Origin: Phascolarctos cinereus
Taxonomy: Eukaryota; Chordata; Mammalia; Diprotodontia; Phascolarctidae
DNA length: 64,000 bases
Assembly (NCBI RefSeq): GCF_002099425.1
Contig: NW_018343979.1
Span: 1,475,501 to 1,539,500, forward strand
Direction: 5' to 3'
The notes below the pieces were generated by a model. That model was given only the letters and a program-made list of their open reading frames with translations. It was not told the DNA's origin and did no database searches. Of this stretch, positions 48,626 through 59,879 are shown one piece after another; positions within the stretch are counted from its first letter, which is position 1, and every line of letters starts with the position of its first letter. Made by a program: the position numbers and the translations under genes.

Positions 48626-49640
48626 TGATCTCTTTGGGTAACTGGTTTCTAACTTAAATGTCTGAATGGGAAGCCAGAATGGGAAACAGCATTTTAATGA
48701 GTCAAAGGTGGAGCACATTCTCTGAAGTATCAAAGGATGTATATTATGGTGTTTCCTGTGATGCAATAATTTTTTTTTTAAATGTATTAAGCATTTTCTA
48801 AATGTTAGGTATCCTGGGATACCTGGTGATACAAATTCCAGCAAGCAAGGCAGTCTACACCTTCAGGAAGAGAACTTCACCTCCAGAGTGGATTTTGTGT
48901 TAAATGTCAGCAACGGGGAAGGACATGTAAGACCTCCATTTCTTCAATCTTAAAAATGAAGAGGTTGGACTAGATGATTTTTCTTTCCAGTTGTAAATCT
49001 ATAGACTAATGGCTTTCAACACGATTGAACTTTATAATTCTGGGATTCCATTTTAGAATAACATTAGGGGATGCAACATGGTGCAAAAATCTGAATGGTA
49101 TAAAATGGAAAGCAACTCAAAAGGAATAATACCTCCCATTGTACTTCTTGACAGTTTGCTTATAATGTATCTGTTCCCTAGCCATTATCCTTATCCTCAT
49201 CTCCTTTCCATCTGAACCCTGAATTCCACCCTTGGTTTCCCAAGCCTGAAGAGGGGAACTTTTGCCTTATCTTCCCTGACCCATAGCTCCGCACAAATTC
49301 CCTCAATCTCTCAGTCTCTGCCTCCCTCTTCCTTCCCACCATCTTCCAGCACCAGGCCCCACATTTTTGTTTCCCTTCATTTAGCATGTAAGCTTCTGAT
49401 AGGCAGAGACTGTGTTTGTACCTCAAGGTATTGCAGAATACCTAATACAAAGTAAGTACTTAAAATTTTTATCTGCCATTCAGTATAACTCTACTTAAAT
49501 ACACTTCTGTAAGCAAATGAATTCCATATTCATCCCTGAGTAGATTCTATGCTTAAAAAATCTACCTTGGGACATTTTGAGGGTCTTGATTTTAGTGAGC
49601 CAAAATCTTGAGATTCTTATGTGAAGACAGTATGCCCCTG
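48626..49640. other. Mostly unclassified intergenic DNA
   Basis: 48940-49020 resembles a MIR or CR1-type end (GAGGTTGGACTAGATGATTT). The rest shows no gene or family I recognise. Confidence 0.45.
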
Positions 49641-49788
49641 CCAAAAATAGAATCAGTCAATTAATCAATAACCCTTTATTAAGTATCTGGTACTTACTAA
49701 GCAATATATTAGGCTCTGGGAATACAAACACAGAAATCAGAGTCCCTGCTCTCAAGGGGGAGATGATATACATACATACATACATACA

Positions 49789-49823
<35 letters not shown>

Positions 49824-50060
49824 GTACATGTATATATATACATATAAGTTTATAATATATGCAAAATGAATACAAGGTAATTGGTGAGGGCAAATGATTA
49901 TGAAAGCCTCAAATAAAAGGTAGCATTTAATCTGGGCTTTCAAAAAGAAACTAGAGATTATAAGAGATGGAAGTGAGAGGAAGGAGTGATTCTAGACATG
50001 GCAGTCAGCTTGTACAAAGGCATGGAGACAGGAGATGAAATATCCTGTCATTCTGTTGAC
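49640..50060 (-). mobile_element. L2 3' end with an embedded microsatellite
   Basis: ACCCTTTATTAAGTATCTGG, GGCTCTGGGAATACAAACAC, AATCTGGGCTTTCAAAAAGA and TACAAAGGCATGGAGACAGG follow the reversed L2 tail. Confidence 0.65.
49770..49817. repeat. (CATA)n microsatellite
   Basis: About 12 perfect tetranucleotide units inside the L2 copy, followed by imperfect TATATG. Confidence 0.97.
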
Positions 50061-50261
50061 AATATATCTCCCTCAAAATACAGTATTCTAAGATTATTCC
50101 TTGACATCCCTTACCTAAAAGATATTTGCTAAATATGTGGGGTTATTGAAAATACAATTTTGACAAACAATAGCAATCATTGTTCACAGAATTAAATTTC
50201 ACACTGGGGATTGAACACCAAACACATCATAACCAGTGGAATTGACTATATCTTAAAGCAA

Positions 50262-50452
50262 AGGTGTTAAATACACAGCCTACTGCAACATGAGGCCTAC
50301 TGCCCAACCAAGTTAAAATGCAATTAGGAAATGTTTAATAGAATAAATAGAAATAAAATTAAAATAGATAATTTTAATTTGTGATTTCCTGAGTCAATAT
50401 TTCCCTTGAAAGGATCTCTTTCTATTTCAATTTGACATCATTGTCTTAAAGG
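50262..50452. mobile_element. hAT-like MITE
   Basis: AAAGGTGTTAAATACACAGC at the left and AATTTGACATCATTGTCTTA at the right. The centre GCAATTAGGAAATGTTTAAT matches 44.43 kb. Confidence 0.5.
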
Positions 50453-50944
50453 ACCAGAAATCCCTGATTAACAATGTAGAGGTCTTCTTAGAATGAGGAG
50501 GTTCTGTGTACTTAAAGCAAAAATCACAATCAATATAAAAAAAAACCCAAGAATAAAGATGAAAAGAAAACACTGGCTGAAATCATAACTACTACATAAA
50601 TCCAATTTGACCTGTGCAAACAAGGTATGACACTTAAAAAATAGGGAATTGATAAAGGAAAAGACATAAATATAAGCTACCATTTTCTTCAGAAGTTAGA
50701 AATTGCCACAACATAGAAGAAACACCAAAGGGCCCAGAAACTATTTCAAATAACTAATCTTGTAAAGTAGATAGACATAGACCAAAATCCCAAAATCTAA
50801 GAGGTGGAAGATACCATAGAGATCATCCACTCCAACCTCTCTCCTACCAAAAAAGACCTCCGGCATGGCCAAAGTGATCATTAATCCTGCCTAAAGGCCA
50901 TCATTAAGGAGAAAAGACCTCTAAATTCCCATTCCAAATTTGGA

Positions 50945-51145
50945 TATCTCTATTTATTTGGAAGTGATTCACAGGATTTAGAGCTAGGAGAGATGTTGGA
51001 GGTAGGTCATCTAGTTTTACAGGAAAAAAACTGAGGTCCATAGAAGTGATTTGTCCAAGGTCACACAGGTAATAAATGGCAGAGCTTACTCTTGAACTAA
51101 ACCCTCCAAGTCCAAATTCAGTGCTCTTCACTTCATCATATTACT
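50945..51145 (-). mobile_element. MIR/THER-type SINE
   Basis: TTTAGAGCTAGGAGAGATGT, AAACTGAGGTCCATAGAAGT, TTGTCCAAGGTCACACAGGT and GTGCTCTTCACTTCATCATA. Confidence 0.75.
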
Positions 51146-51639
51146 TTTGCCTACATGTACATGAAACTGTAGTATGTTACTAATCATGACTTGTAAACAA
51201 GAAGTGGCATAAGAGATATTATCAATACAAGTATGACAAGGAAATAAGGTGGGCCAGTCATGCAATAAGAATAATAGACTGCTCAAGTGATGAGGTATTC
51301 ATGAAATACTATAAGACCAAGAAGAAGGTCTGTAGCATATTGGGTAAATATTCTATGAAGGTCTTATGGAAGTTGATAGACAAAAGTCACCCAGGATGTG
51401 GGGGTACATTTGAGTTGTGACTTGAACCACTGGAGGAAGCAACATCTATGAAATCACAGATCCATCAAAACATTAATCAAAGGCTGCCTCCAGATCATTC
51501 TCTCTGGATACCTTTGCCCACTTCTCATTTAGCTATTTTACCCCACACTATTTTTCAGCCCTTCTTATGGAATCTTTCTGATATCGGACTGCTTGACTGC
51601 CTGGTGTACGAAAATAGTGACTTAGTCAATTCTAGATTA

Positions 51640-51800
51640 CCTGAAAAGAACATTGGGACTGGAAGTTACAAGACACATGTTCTAGTCCCTCCTTTGCAAC
51701 TAACTCACTGTATGCCCTTTGCCAAGTTACTTTACTGCCCTCCAGGCCCAAGTTTCCTCACCCATAAAACAAAGAAAGTTGAATAGATTATATAAATGGT
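51640..51800 (+). mobile_element. MIR SINE
   Basis: ACACATGTTCTAGTCCCTCC, CACTGTATGCCCTTTGCCAA and CCAAGTTTCCTCACCCATAA. Confidence 0.65.
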
Positions 51801-51829
51801 CCTTTCTGTTTCATCTGCCTCTCTACAAC

Positions 51830-52490
51830 TTCTCCTTCCTTCTTCTATGAAATCCCAGGTTTATTTTCTGATGCCGAGCAGAAATCTAATCCTTCCACTG
51901 GACAGCCCTTCAAATTCTTGTAGACAGCTCTCATATTATCTTTAAGTCTTATTTTCTCCTGTCTAAACACAGTCAGTTCTTTTATAAGACATGGTTTCCC
52001 AACCTTTCATCATCCTATTTAAACACTCACCCCCACCCTGTATATATTTGAGCATTCCTATGTATTTCCTAAATGTTATTGCCTTGTTAGAGCAGAGTAT
52101 AATGAAATTACTACCTCCTTCATTTTGGACACTATTCCTTTCTCCATGCTAGGATAGCAATATTTGGGGTTTGGGGGGCAGGAGAGGAGGCTGGAGTCAT
52201 ATCTGCCTTCATATTGAATGAATAATGAACTAAAGCTCCCAGAACTTCTGTTCTTTATTTGATTCGTGAAATTTATTTTTTTTAACCCAAGCATAAAGCA
52301 TTCTATTTACCCATATAAGATTTCATCTTTTTTGATTCATCGCAACATTCTAGTGTGAAAGGTATTTTTGGAGCCTGATGTTTCAACCAGCATATTAGGA
52401 ATCCCTTCTAGCTTTGTGTCATATACAAGTTTAATAAACATGGTATCCATGACTTCTTTAAAATCATTGATAAAAAATTCAATTATTCTC
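51830..52490 (-). mobile_element. CR1/L3-like LINE fragment
   Basis: The plus strand carries the reverse of a CR1-type RT region: GCTTTGTGTCATATACAAGT and AAATCATTGATAAAAAATTC, which read in reverse give an FADD-neighbour and a NFLSMI-like 'FNIFIND' block. AATCCTTCCACTGGACAGCC lies to the left. Old and broken. Confidence 0.5.
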
Positions 52491-53750
52491 CAAAAGAAGA
52501 CATTGAGGAGATAAAAAATTGAAAAATATCTATAAAACTTTTAATAACAGTATTTTCATCACCAATTACAATAGAGCTACCACATTTATGCTCTAATCAC
52601 ATACTCCCTGATGTACTGCATGAGAAAGTAAATATGGTACCAAATTTAAAAAAATATGAGATTAGTCACTTAACTATTTTGGGTATTCACAAGAATTATT
52701 AGCATCTTGGAAAAAGGCTTCAATCAGCTTTATCAGGTTCTTCACTTCATTGTCTTCAGCTATGCTCTGTAAAGAAGTGATAGAGTAGCATCATGCTGTA
52801 AGAGGAAGAGCCATAAAGCCTCCTTCCCCTCTGAGGACATATGGCCCCGTTGAAATGGGTCTGGGTTCATTCTAAATTCAAGGAGTAAAGTCTCTGATTT
52901 GGGAACACCAACCTCAGAAATTCAAAAGTTGGATTCCAGGCAAGGTCCTGAAGATATCTAGGGGGAGCAAATTATAATCTTCAGTAGTTACTCATGGGAC
53001 CCCAGTCCAGTAGAGGACTCATCAGGGAACAATGCTATTCCTGTAGAGCCACTGCTATGTAGGAATTGAAATAAGTCTTGAGCCTAATTCAGACCTTAAC
53101 CATACCTCCACAAGACTGGTTGTGTAGGGGTGGATTATGTCCCCGTGGTGTTGAGGAAAATGTTTATTTGTTTGTTCTTGCTGTATCTTCAAAGTAAAAA
53201 TCAGTTTCTAAAAGCCAATTAATGTCAAATGGTTAAATGTAATTGAGGTGATAGTCACTGGGTAAGGAAACTTGGGCCTGGGGAGGGTAGGTAAAGTAAC
53301 TTGGCAAAGGGCATACACTAAAAGTGGGAGGAACATAGTCAGTAGGACTTGAGCTGACGGCAGAAAAAAAGAAACATTCCCAAGTCTTTCAGGGTACCTG
53401 AAAACCCTGAAGGAAGGTGTAGTAGGCTGTAAAAAGCTGGGGCCAGAGCATCCATATTATATGTTTTTATCATATTGTGTTTGTTTTTTAAGTCCCAGGC
53501 CTGGGGTTGAGGCTATTTAAATTTGCAATCTTTAGCAAACTAAAGGATTGATGGTAGTTTCAGGAAGAACATTGCTGTTAAGTAAACTTTTAGAGGACTC
53601 TACTTTCCTCCATAGCTGTATAAACTTTTGAATACTGCCAAAGGGTTAACTTCAAAAGCTGATGCCTAACCCTGCCAGAAGGAACAAAAAGCCCAACTCC
53701 AGACTATTAAGCTCTTAAAGAAGCTCCATGTGTGAGGAAAGTGATAAATA
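52491..53750. other. Unclassified intergenic DNA
   Basis: No ORF or family recognised. 52740-53150 is somewhat less AT-rich than its surroundings. Confidence 0.4.
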
Positions 53751-53885
53751 GATGAAAAAATCATTCGTTAAGACTTAATATGTTCTCAGCTTTGTGCTAG
53801 GTACTCTGGATACAAACAGAAGGGCAAGCAGTCCTTGCTCTTAAGGATGTCACGTTCTAATGGAGTGACAATATCTCTGGTGGGA
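53750..53885 (-). mobile_element. L2 3' end fragment
   Basis: CAGCTTTGTGCTAGGTACTC, TGGATACAAACAGAAGGGCA and TTGCTCTTAAGGATGTCACG. Confidence 0.55.
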
Positions 53886-54084
53886 GAACCAGAAATGATA
53901 GCTTGAGGAGTCTCATTTTTTTTTTCCTTTAGAAATTACCTTAGGGTGACTTGCTTCATTTCTCCCGTTCTTATTGATGTTTTTGTTTCATTTTTAGGAA
54001 TCTTTCTTATTAATTTGAAATCATAAAGAGACAGCTGAACCTATGATATCCCATACTTTAACAACTTCCCAGGGTTCAGGCTGC

Positions 54085-54552
54085 ATATGATTTTAAAAAT
54101 TATTTTCTTATTTTTATTTTTTTCCTTTGGTGCCAATTATCTTAGATAAAATTAATACATTTTATTAAGCATAACAGCTATTTCTCCCAAATCACCCAAA
54201 CAAATCCCACTCTGAAGTACATTTCCCAAAAACAGTTAAGCAAAACTATAATAGCATGGTTGTGACTGATATATGTTGCTTTCCACTTTTGCAGAGTAGT
54301 CATTGTTAAGTGAAAGGAAGTATATGTACTCTGATTTTGTTACTATAGTGACAATGTATCTCTTGTAAATACAACTGATGAGGCTAATTGTTGCTGCCTC
54401 TCAGCATTGATTTGTATTTACATTGCTGTTCTCATTGCATATATTTTTCTTTGGGCCACTTTCTTCATTCTGCATCACTTCATAAAGTCTTCCCACTTTT
54501 CTCTGAAATTTTCATATCTGTCATTCTTTTTAACACAATAATATTTCATTTT
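54085..54552 (-). mobile_element. L1 3' end
   Basis: TTCCCAAAAACAGTTAAGCA and GAAATTTTCATATCTGTCAT with ACACAATAATATTTCATTTT match the tails at 48 and 57.5 kb. It stops abruptly where a plus-strand L1 5' end begins. Confidence 0.55.
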
Positions 54553-54555
54553 TTT

Positions 54556-56055
54556 TTTTGGAGGTGAGGCTGGAGGTAGGAAGGCGAATGACCTGTGATT
54601 TCACCAGTGTGGGTAACTTTCTGGTGTGGAAACTCCAAATTCGGTCAAGATGACGGAGTAAAAATGTAGTGGCTCTCACTCTCCCCTATTAACCTCTGAA
54701 AACCCAGAAAATATCACCCCAGGAAAAAAAACCCTGGAACACCTGAACTAGAAGAAAGGGAGCAGCAGTGCAGCAGCCCAGCAAACGGATCTCCCAGTAC
54801 CTCAGCAAAAATAAGGGAAGCAGCACTACAAAAGGCCCCAGGTGGATAAGTACACTGCAGCATTCGTCTGAAAGGAGCTGAAGAAAGCCACCTAAAGTCT
54901 ACCTAAAGTCCAAGCCTTGCTGATTCCAGCCCAACACCAGGTAAGCTGTCAGAACCTCCAGCTGTCAACCAGGAAGAGATCCTGAAGCCCAGGTGGTAGA
55001 GCAGGCAAACACCAACACCTGGACCTCCAAGCGCCTCACTGAGGGGGAGGGGGGGAGCCGGGGGAGGGGGGAACCGGTGGAAACCAGCTCAGAAAACCAC
55101 CAGGTGTCTTGGCACTCTATATCAAAGGAATCTCCCAGTGTATTAGCAGAAACTAGGGAGACAGTACTGCAAGGGGCCCCAGGCAGATAAACATCCTGCA
55201 TCACCTATCTAAAAGGAGCTGAAGAAAGCTAAAGGAAAGGAAAAGCAAGTAACCTAGAATTGCCTGAAAGTTCCAGCCTTGCTGATTCCAGCCCAACATG
55301 AGGTAAGCTGCCAGAACTCTACAGCCTCCAACTGCAAACATAAGAGGCCCCAGCACACAAAGCCAGTGACTAAGACCTAGGCTCCCAACACAAGAAGCTT
55401 GGGTCAGTGCCCTCTGTTCCCCAGTGGGAGAGCTCAATCTCTTTAAAGGCCAGGAAATAAAGAAACACCATGAGTAAAAGGAAATGTACCATAGATTCAT
55501 ATTACGAGGAGATTGAAGATCAAGACAGAAATTCTGAAGAGGACAACATTGTCAACAAACCCACATCTGCAACATCAAAAGAGAATATGAACTGGTCTGA
55601 AGCCCAAAAAGTCTTCTTAGAAGAGCTCAAGAAGGATTTTAAAAGTCTAATAAGATAGGTAGAAGAATCCTTAAAAAATACAATTGGCCAGTTGGGAAAA
55701 AAAAAAGTACACTGAAGAAAACAAGTCCCTAAAAAACACAATTGGCAAACTGGAAAAAAAGTACACTGAAGAAAACAAATCTCTTAAAAATACAATTGGC
55801 CAATTGAGGAAGGAAGTACAAAAACTAACAGAAGAAAACAATCTGTTAAAAACTAGAATTGGACAAATGGAAACTAATGACTCTATGAGAGAGCAAGAAT
55901 CAGTCAAACAGAAACAAAAAAATGAAAAAATGGATGAAAACTTAAAATACCTCATTGGTAAAACAACCGACCTGGAAAATTGATCCAGGAGAGACAATTT
56001 AAAAATCATTGGACTACCTGAAAATCATGATGAAAAAAAGGAAACTCCACATTCC
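54556..56055 (+). mobile_element. L1 LINE, 5'UTR and ORF1 only
   Basis: 5'UTR from GGAGGTGAGGCTGGAGGTAG with GGTCAAGATGACGGAGTAAA. It contains an internal duplication (CCTTGCTGATTCCAGCCCAA twice). ORF1 starts at 55470 (MSKRKCTIDSYYEEIEDQD) and runs to a stop near 55658. The coiled-coil continues in a shifted frame (KKYTEENKSLKNTIGQL repeated units, 55684-55983), followed by [18 protein letters not shown] near 56000. It ends there, so the C-terminal domain, ORF2 and 3'UTR are missing: a 3'-truncated copy. Confidence 0.8.
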
Positions 56056-56394
56056 CTAAACTTATACAGTCATCCCCTAAACACTGGATACAGATTTTGT
56101 TTCCATCATTTTTATAACCAATAATGCTATTAAGGGACTTTCAATAAAATGACTAAACAGCAAGAAGCCAGGGAATTCATCTCCCCACAGCATCCTTAGC
56201 CATCTGATGCTGCATAGGTCCTCACCCATCCCATCAGAAAGTCTTCAGACTTTCATTCTTGTAAGCTTCCTATCCCTCCTAGGCTGACTTGAAGAGATGT
56301 TTCCTCAACTTTGTGAAGTTCTTTTATTTTCACTTATGTAAGTCATATATTGGTTCTCCCCTTTTCCCCTTTTCCTTTGTGACAGATGATAGTA

Positions 56395-56525
56395 TCATAG
56401 ATTTAGAAATCAAAACCACTGCCATTTGCAACTCCCTTATTTTACAGGTGAAGAAACTGAGGTAAATATGAGAAGTGACTGACCTAGGGTTACAAAGCTA
56501 GTAATTGGGTGAAGACCCCCTCTGT
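56395..56525 (-). mobile_element. MIR/THER-type SINE
   Basis: ATAGATTTAGAAATCAAAAC, TTTTACAGGTGAAGAAACTG and ACCTAGGGTTACAAAGCTAG. Confidence 0.65.
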
Positions 56526-56589
56526 TTGTATCATATATCTATATTATGGGGCTTAGAAGATTACTCTGTATTCAGAAACTGCCACCGTC

Positions 56590-56760
56590 CATGACATGGT
56601 TATATTCCCGGCTCTGTTTCTTACTGCCTTTGTGATCATAAGCAAGTCTGCCTTTGTGATCATAAGCAAGTTGTTTAACTTCTTTGGGTCGGAGCTTTGT
56701 CATCTGTTAAGTAACAGAAGTAAACTATTCTTTAAAGTCTATTTTAAATAATACAATCCT
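56590..56760 (+). mobile_element. MIR SINE with an internal tandem duplication
   Basis: CCCGGCTCTGTTTCTTACTG head. The core segment CTGCCTTTGTGATCATAAGC is present twice in a row with a 24-bp period. TCATCTGTTAAGTAACAG follows. Confidence 0.7.
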
Positions 56761-56769
56761 AGAAGTCTA

Positions 56770-56827
56770 TGTATGTATATGTATATTATATACATACGTA
56801 TATGTATATATATATATATATATATAT
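56770..56827. repeat. (TA)n / TATG microsatellite
   Basis: Ends in about 12 TA units, after GTATGTATAT and TACATACGTA. Confidence 0.95.
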
Positions 56828-57214
56828 TCTTTATTGATTAAAAATATTGTTAGATTTGACCAATTGTTTGTTCTTAGGCTTATCCTTCTTTCCTCATGAC
56901 GAAGTTTTCATTGTATATTTTCAGCATTATTCCCTGTCATCCACAAATGATCAATTTAGACACTTCATCATGGACCAGGGTGTTCTTGAGTTCTTGAGGT
57001 TTGTGTTAGTGAAACATGATGTCTATTAATCCTGCCAAGCTGGAAAGCCTTGAAGTATAGCAATGGGTTATGAATCCAGCCTTTCTAAATACAGAAATCT
57101 TACTAGAAGATTGGCTTCCTGATGATGGATTCTTTTTGGACATAGCCTGGAAGAGCTAAGATCCATATGGATGGAGAGGAGTAACTATTCTTATTAAATC
57201 ACTTTTGAAATAGT

Positions 57215-58400
57215 ATGTTTTTTTCAATTACATGTAAAGATAATTTTTAATATTTGTTTTTTATAAAATTTTGAGTTCCAAATTATCTCCCTCTCTTGTT
57301 CCCCTCCCCTCCCTAAGATGATAAGCAATTTGATATGTTGTAGAAGTATAATCATGCAGAACATATTTCTATATATAAATTTCATATGCACATTCTATAT
57401 ATAAATTTCATATAGAAGGATGTATAAAAAATAAAGTGAAAACAATAAGCTTTGGTCTGTATTCAGACTCCATCAGTTCCTTCTCTGGATGTGGATAGCA
57501 TTTTCCATCATGAGTCTGAGAATAGCTATGTCAATCATAATTGATCATTGCACAATGTTGCTGTTACTGTGTGTAGTGTTCTGGTTCTGTGCACTTCACT
57601 TTGTATCAGTTCATGTAGATGTTTCTAGGTTTTTCTGAAATCTGCTTACTCATCATTTCTTATAGCACAATAATATTCCATTACATTCAAATACCACAAT
57701 TTATCCAGCCATTTCCCAATTGATGGGCATCCCCTCAATTTCCAATTCTTCACCACCACAAAAAGAACTTCTATAAATATATTTTGTACATGTAGTTCCT
57801 TCTGCCTTTTTTATGATCTCTTTGAGATACAGACCTGCTGGATCAGAGGGTATGCAGTTTTATAGTCTTTGGGCTTAATTCTAAATTGCTCTCCAGGATG
57901 GTTAGATCAGTTCACAATGCCATCAGCAATGCATTAGTGTTCCAATTTTCCCACATCTTCTCCAACATTTATCATTTTCCCTTTCTATCATATTAGCCAA
58001 ACTGATAGGCATGAGGTGGTACCTCAAAGTTGTTTTGATTTGCATTTCTCTAATCAATAGTAATTTCGAGCATTTTTTCATATGACTACAGATAGTTTTG
58101 ATTTCTTTATCTGAAAACTTCCTGTTCATATCCTTTGACCATTTATCAACTGAGGAATGACCCGTACTCTTATAAGTTTGACTCAATTGCCTATATATTT
58201 GAGAAATGAGGCTTTTACCAGAGACACTTGTAAAAATGTTTTTAAGCTTTCTACTTTACTTCTAACCTTGGTTGCATTGGTTTTGTTTGTGCAAAAGTCT
58301 TTTAATTTAATGTAATCAAAACTATCCATTTTATACCTCATAAGACTCTTTATCTCTTCTTTGGTCAGAATTTCTTCCCTTCTTCATAGATCTGAGAAGT
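57215..58400 (-). mobile_element. L1 3' end and ORF2 C-terminal part
   Basis: At the left, TTTTGAGTTCCAAATTATCT (reversed 3'UTR). At 57710-57780, AATTGATGGGCATCCCCTCA and CAATTCTTCACCACCACAAA. At 57923-58186 the reverse frame reads YKSTGHSSVDKWSKDMN and RKFSDKEIKTICSHMKKCS, the same ORF2 end as at 25.35 kb. 5' truncated. Confidence 0.8.
57366..57417. repeat. Short tandem duplication in the L1 tail
   Basis: TTCTATATATAAATTTCATA occurs twice with a 28-bp period. Confidence 0.8.
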
Positions 58401-59090
58401 AAACCAGTCCTTACTCTCTTAATTTGCAATCAAATCACTTTTGGAAGTATTGAAGTATAAGTATTCCCAGAGGATTTTTTTGTTCCCTTCCACTGACTTG
58501 CTCATGTTCTCACTACTCAATATTCAATTGAATCTGTAATCCAACTGATTTGAATATTGCCTCCAAAGAGGCCAATTGTAACTCATTCATATATGCCTAT
58601 CCAATGTGACTCTTGTCTGCGTCCTCTCATAAGTTCATCAAAGGGCACCTGCCTTTCTCACTTTCTCCTGAAATCACAAGCATACCAGTGAAATGTTGTG
58701 GTTGTCCAACTGTCATCAGCTATTCTTGCCATGTAACTAACTTATCTTTCTTCATAGCATATTTTTTCCCTGATGACATGTATTATTCCTGTTCTTCAAA
58801 GTTCTTCATTGGCTATATGTTACAATCTGATCATACACACAACATACTTCTCCATTGACCTCTATATGATATTAATTTTCAATTCTTCAGAGACTTTTTT
58901 TTACATCTTGTTACCTTATAGCAATGTTGGTAGAATATTGGTATTAAAAATAAAACGATTGGCCATTGTTTTCTCAAGAAGGCTAAGCTCATTAAAGGAG
59001 CTTTTTAACACATTCTCAGAAACATAAGATTGATTATTTTAAAAGTTTTTATTAAATTGTTATTCAGTGTTGCATCTCATTTGGCATTCT
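58400..59090. other. Unclassified intergenic DNA
   Basis: Two overlapping ORFs of about 80 codons (58613-59027) have no recognisable domain and no coding signature. No repeat family identified. Confidence 0.4.
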
Positions 59091-59094
59091 CTCA

Positions 59095-59405
59095 AGGTAG
59101 GTAGCATAATGCAGAGAGTACTGGATTTGGATTCATGAAGATATTAAATATTACCTCAAGGAATGCTAGGTTTGTCATATAAATGCTACTAATTACAAAT
59201 ATAATAATATTTGTTTTATTGTATTAGTTTTTCTGTTTTTTTTTATATGATGAGACAAGGTGAACAGTAGAGCAGGTGTCAACTCAGTTGTATAAATTGA
59301 GGCAAGCTAATCATCCTCAATTTCCCTTTCTCAAAACTGAGAGGGTTAAATTAGGTTTCCTCTTTAAGTGAAAGCATTCTATGATTTAGAGGATGTTTCA
59401 GTTTA
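59095..59405 (+). mobile_element. MIR SINE, split
   Basis: The head GCAGAGAGTACTGGATTTGG ATTCATGA-type lies at the left and the tail half (AATTTCCCTTTCTCAAAACT, TTAGGTTTCCTCTTTAAGTG) at 59315-59400. An AT-rich insert of about 130 bp separates them. Confidence 0.5.
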
Positions 59406-59644
59406 TTAATTAGATTTCCACACAGCCATCCCCCTGAATCTTGATAGCAAATTAGATATAATTCTCTTATTTAGCATACTAAACCTTTCCTTTGGATATT
59501 CTTTTCTCTTTTTGTAACTTATCACCTGCTTTTCAAGTTCAGTTTCTTCAGACTCATTTTCATATCAATATTGGTCTTTGTAATTTGTAAACTGTGATAG
59601 TTTTTTTTTCAGTATAAGTTTATCAGTATTACTCTTTAAATATG

Positions 59645-59815
59645 TCTTAACTGGGGCAGCTAGGTGACACAGTGGATAGAGCACCGGCCCTGGAATCAAA
59701 AGGACCTGAGTTCAAATTTGGCCTCAGACACTTGACACTTACTAGCTGTGTGACCGTGGGCAAGTCACTTAACCCCATTGCCTGGGGTAGGGAAAAACAA
59801 ATAAATATGTTTTAA
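59645..59815 (+). mobile_element. Marsupial tRNA-derived SINE, well preserved
   Basis: Head GGGGCAGCTAGGTGACACAG TGGATAGAGC gives an A-box-like start. AGGACCTGAGTTCAAATTTG holds the B-box. CTAGCTGTGTGACCGTGGGC and CACTTAACCCCATTGCCTG precede an A-rich tail. The cleanest copy in the window. Confidence 0.9.
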
Positions 59816-59879
59816 CAAAAAAAAATTTAGCATATCCTTAAACATTTTCATTTTTGAACACTTTTCCCATTTATATAGA

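Noticed and set aside
49657-49943. Minus-strand ORFs with repeated Tyr-Val-Cys-Met
   Set aside because: Translation of the CATA microsatellite inside an L2 tail.
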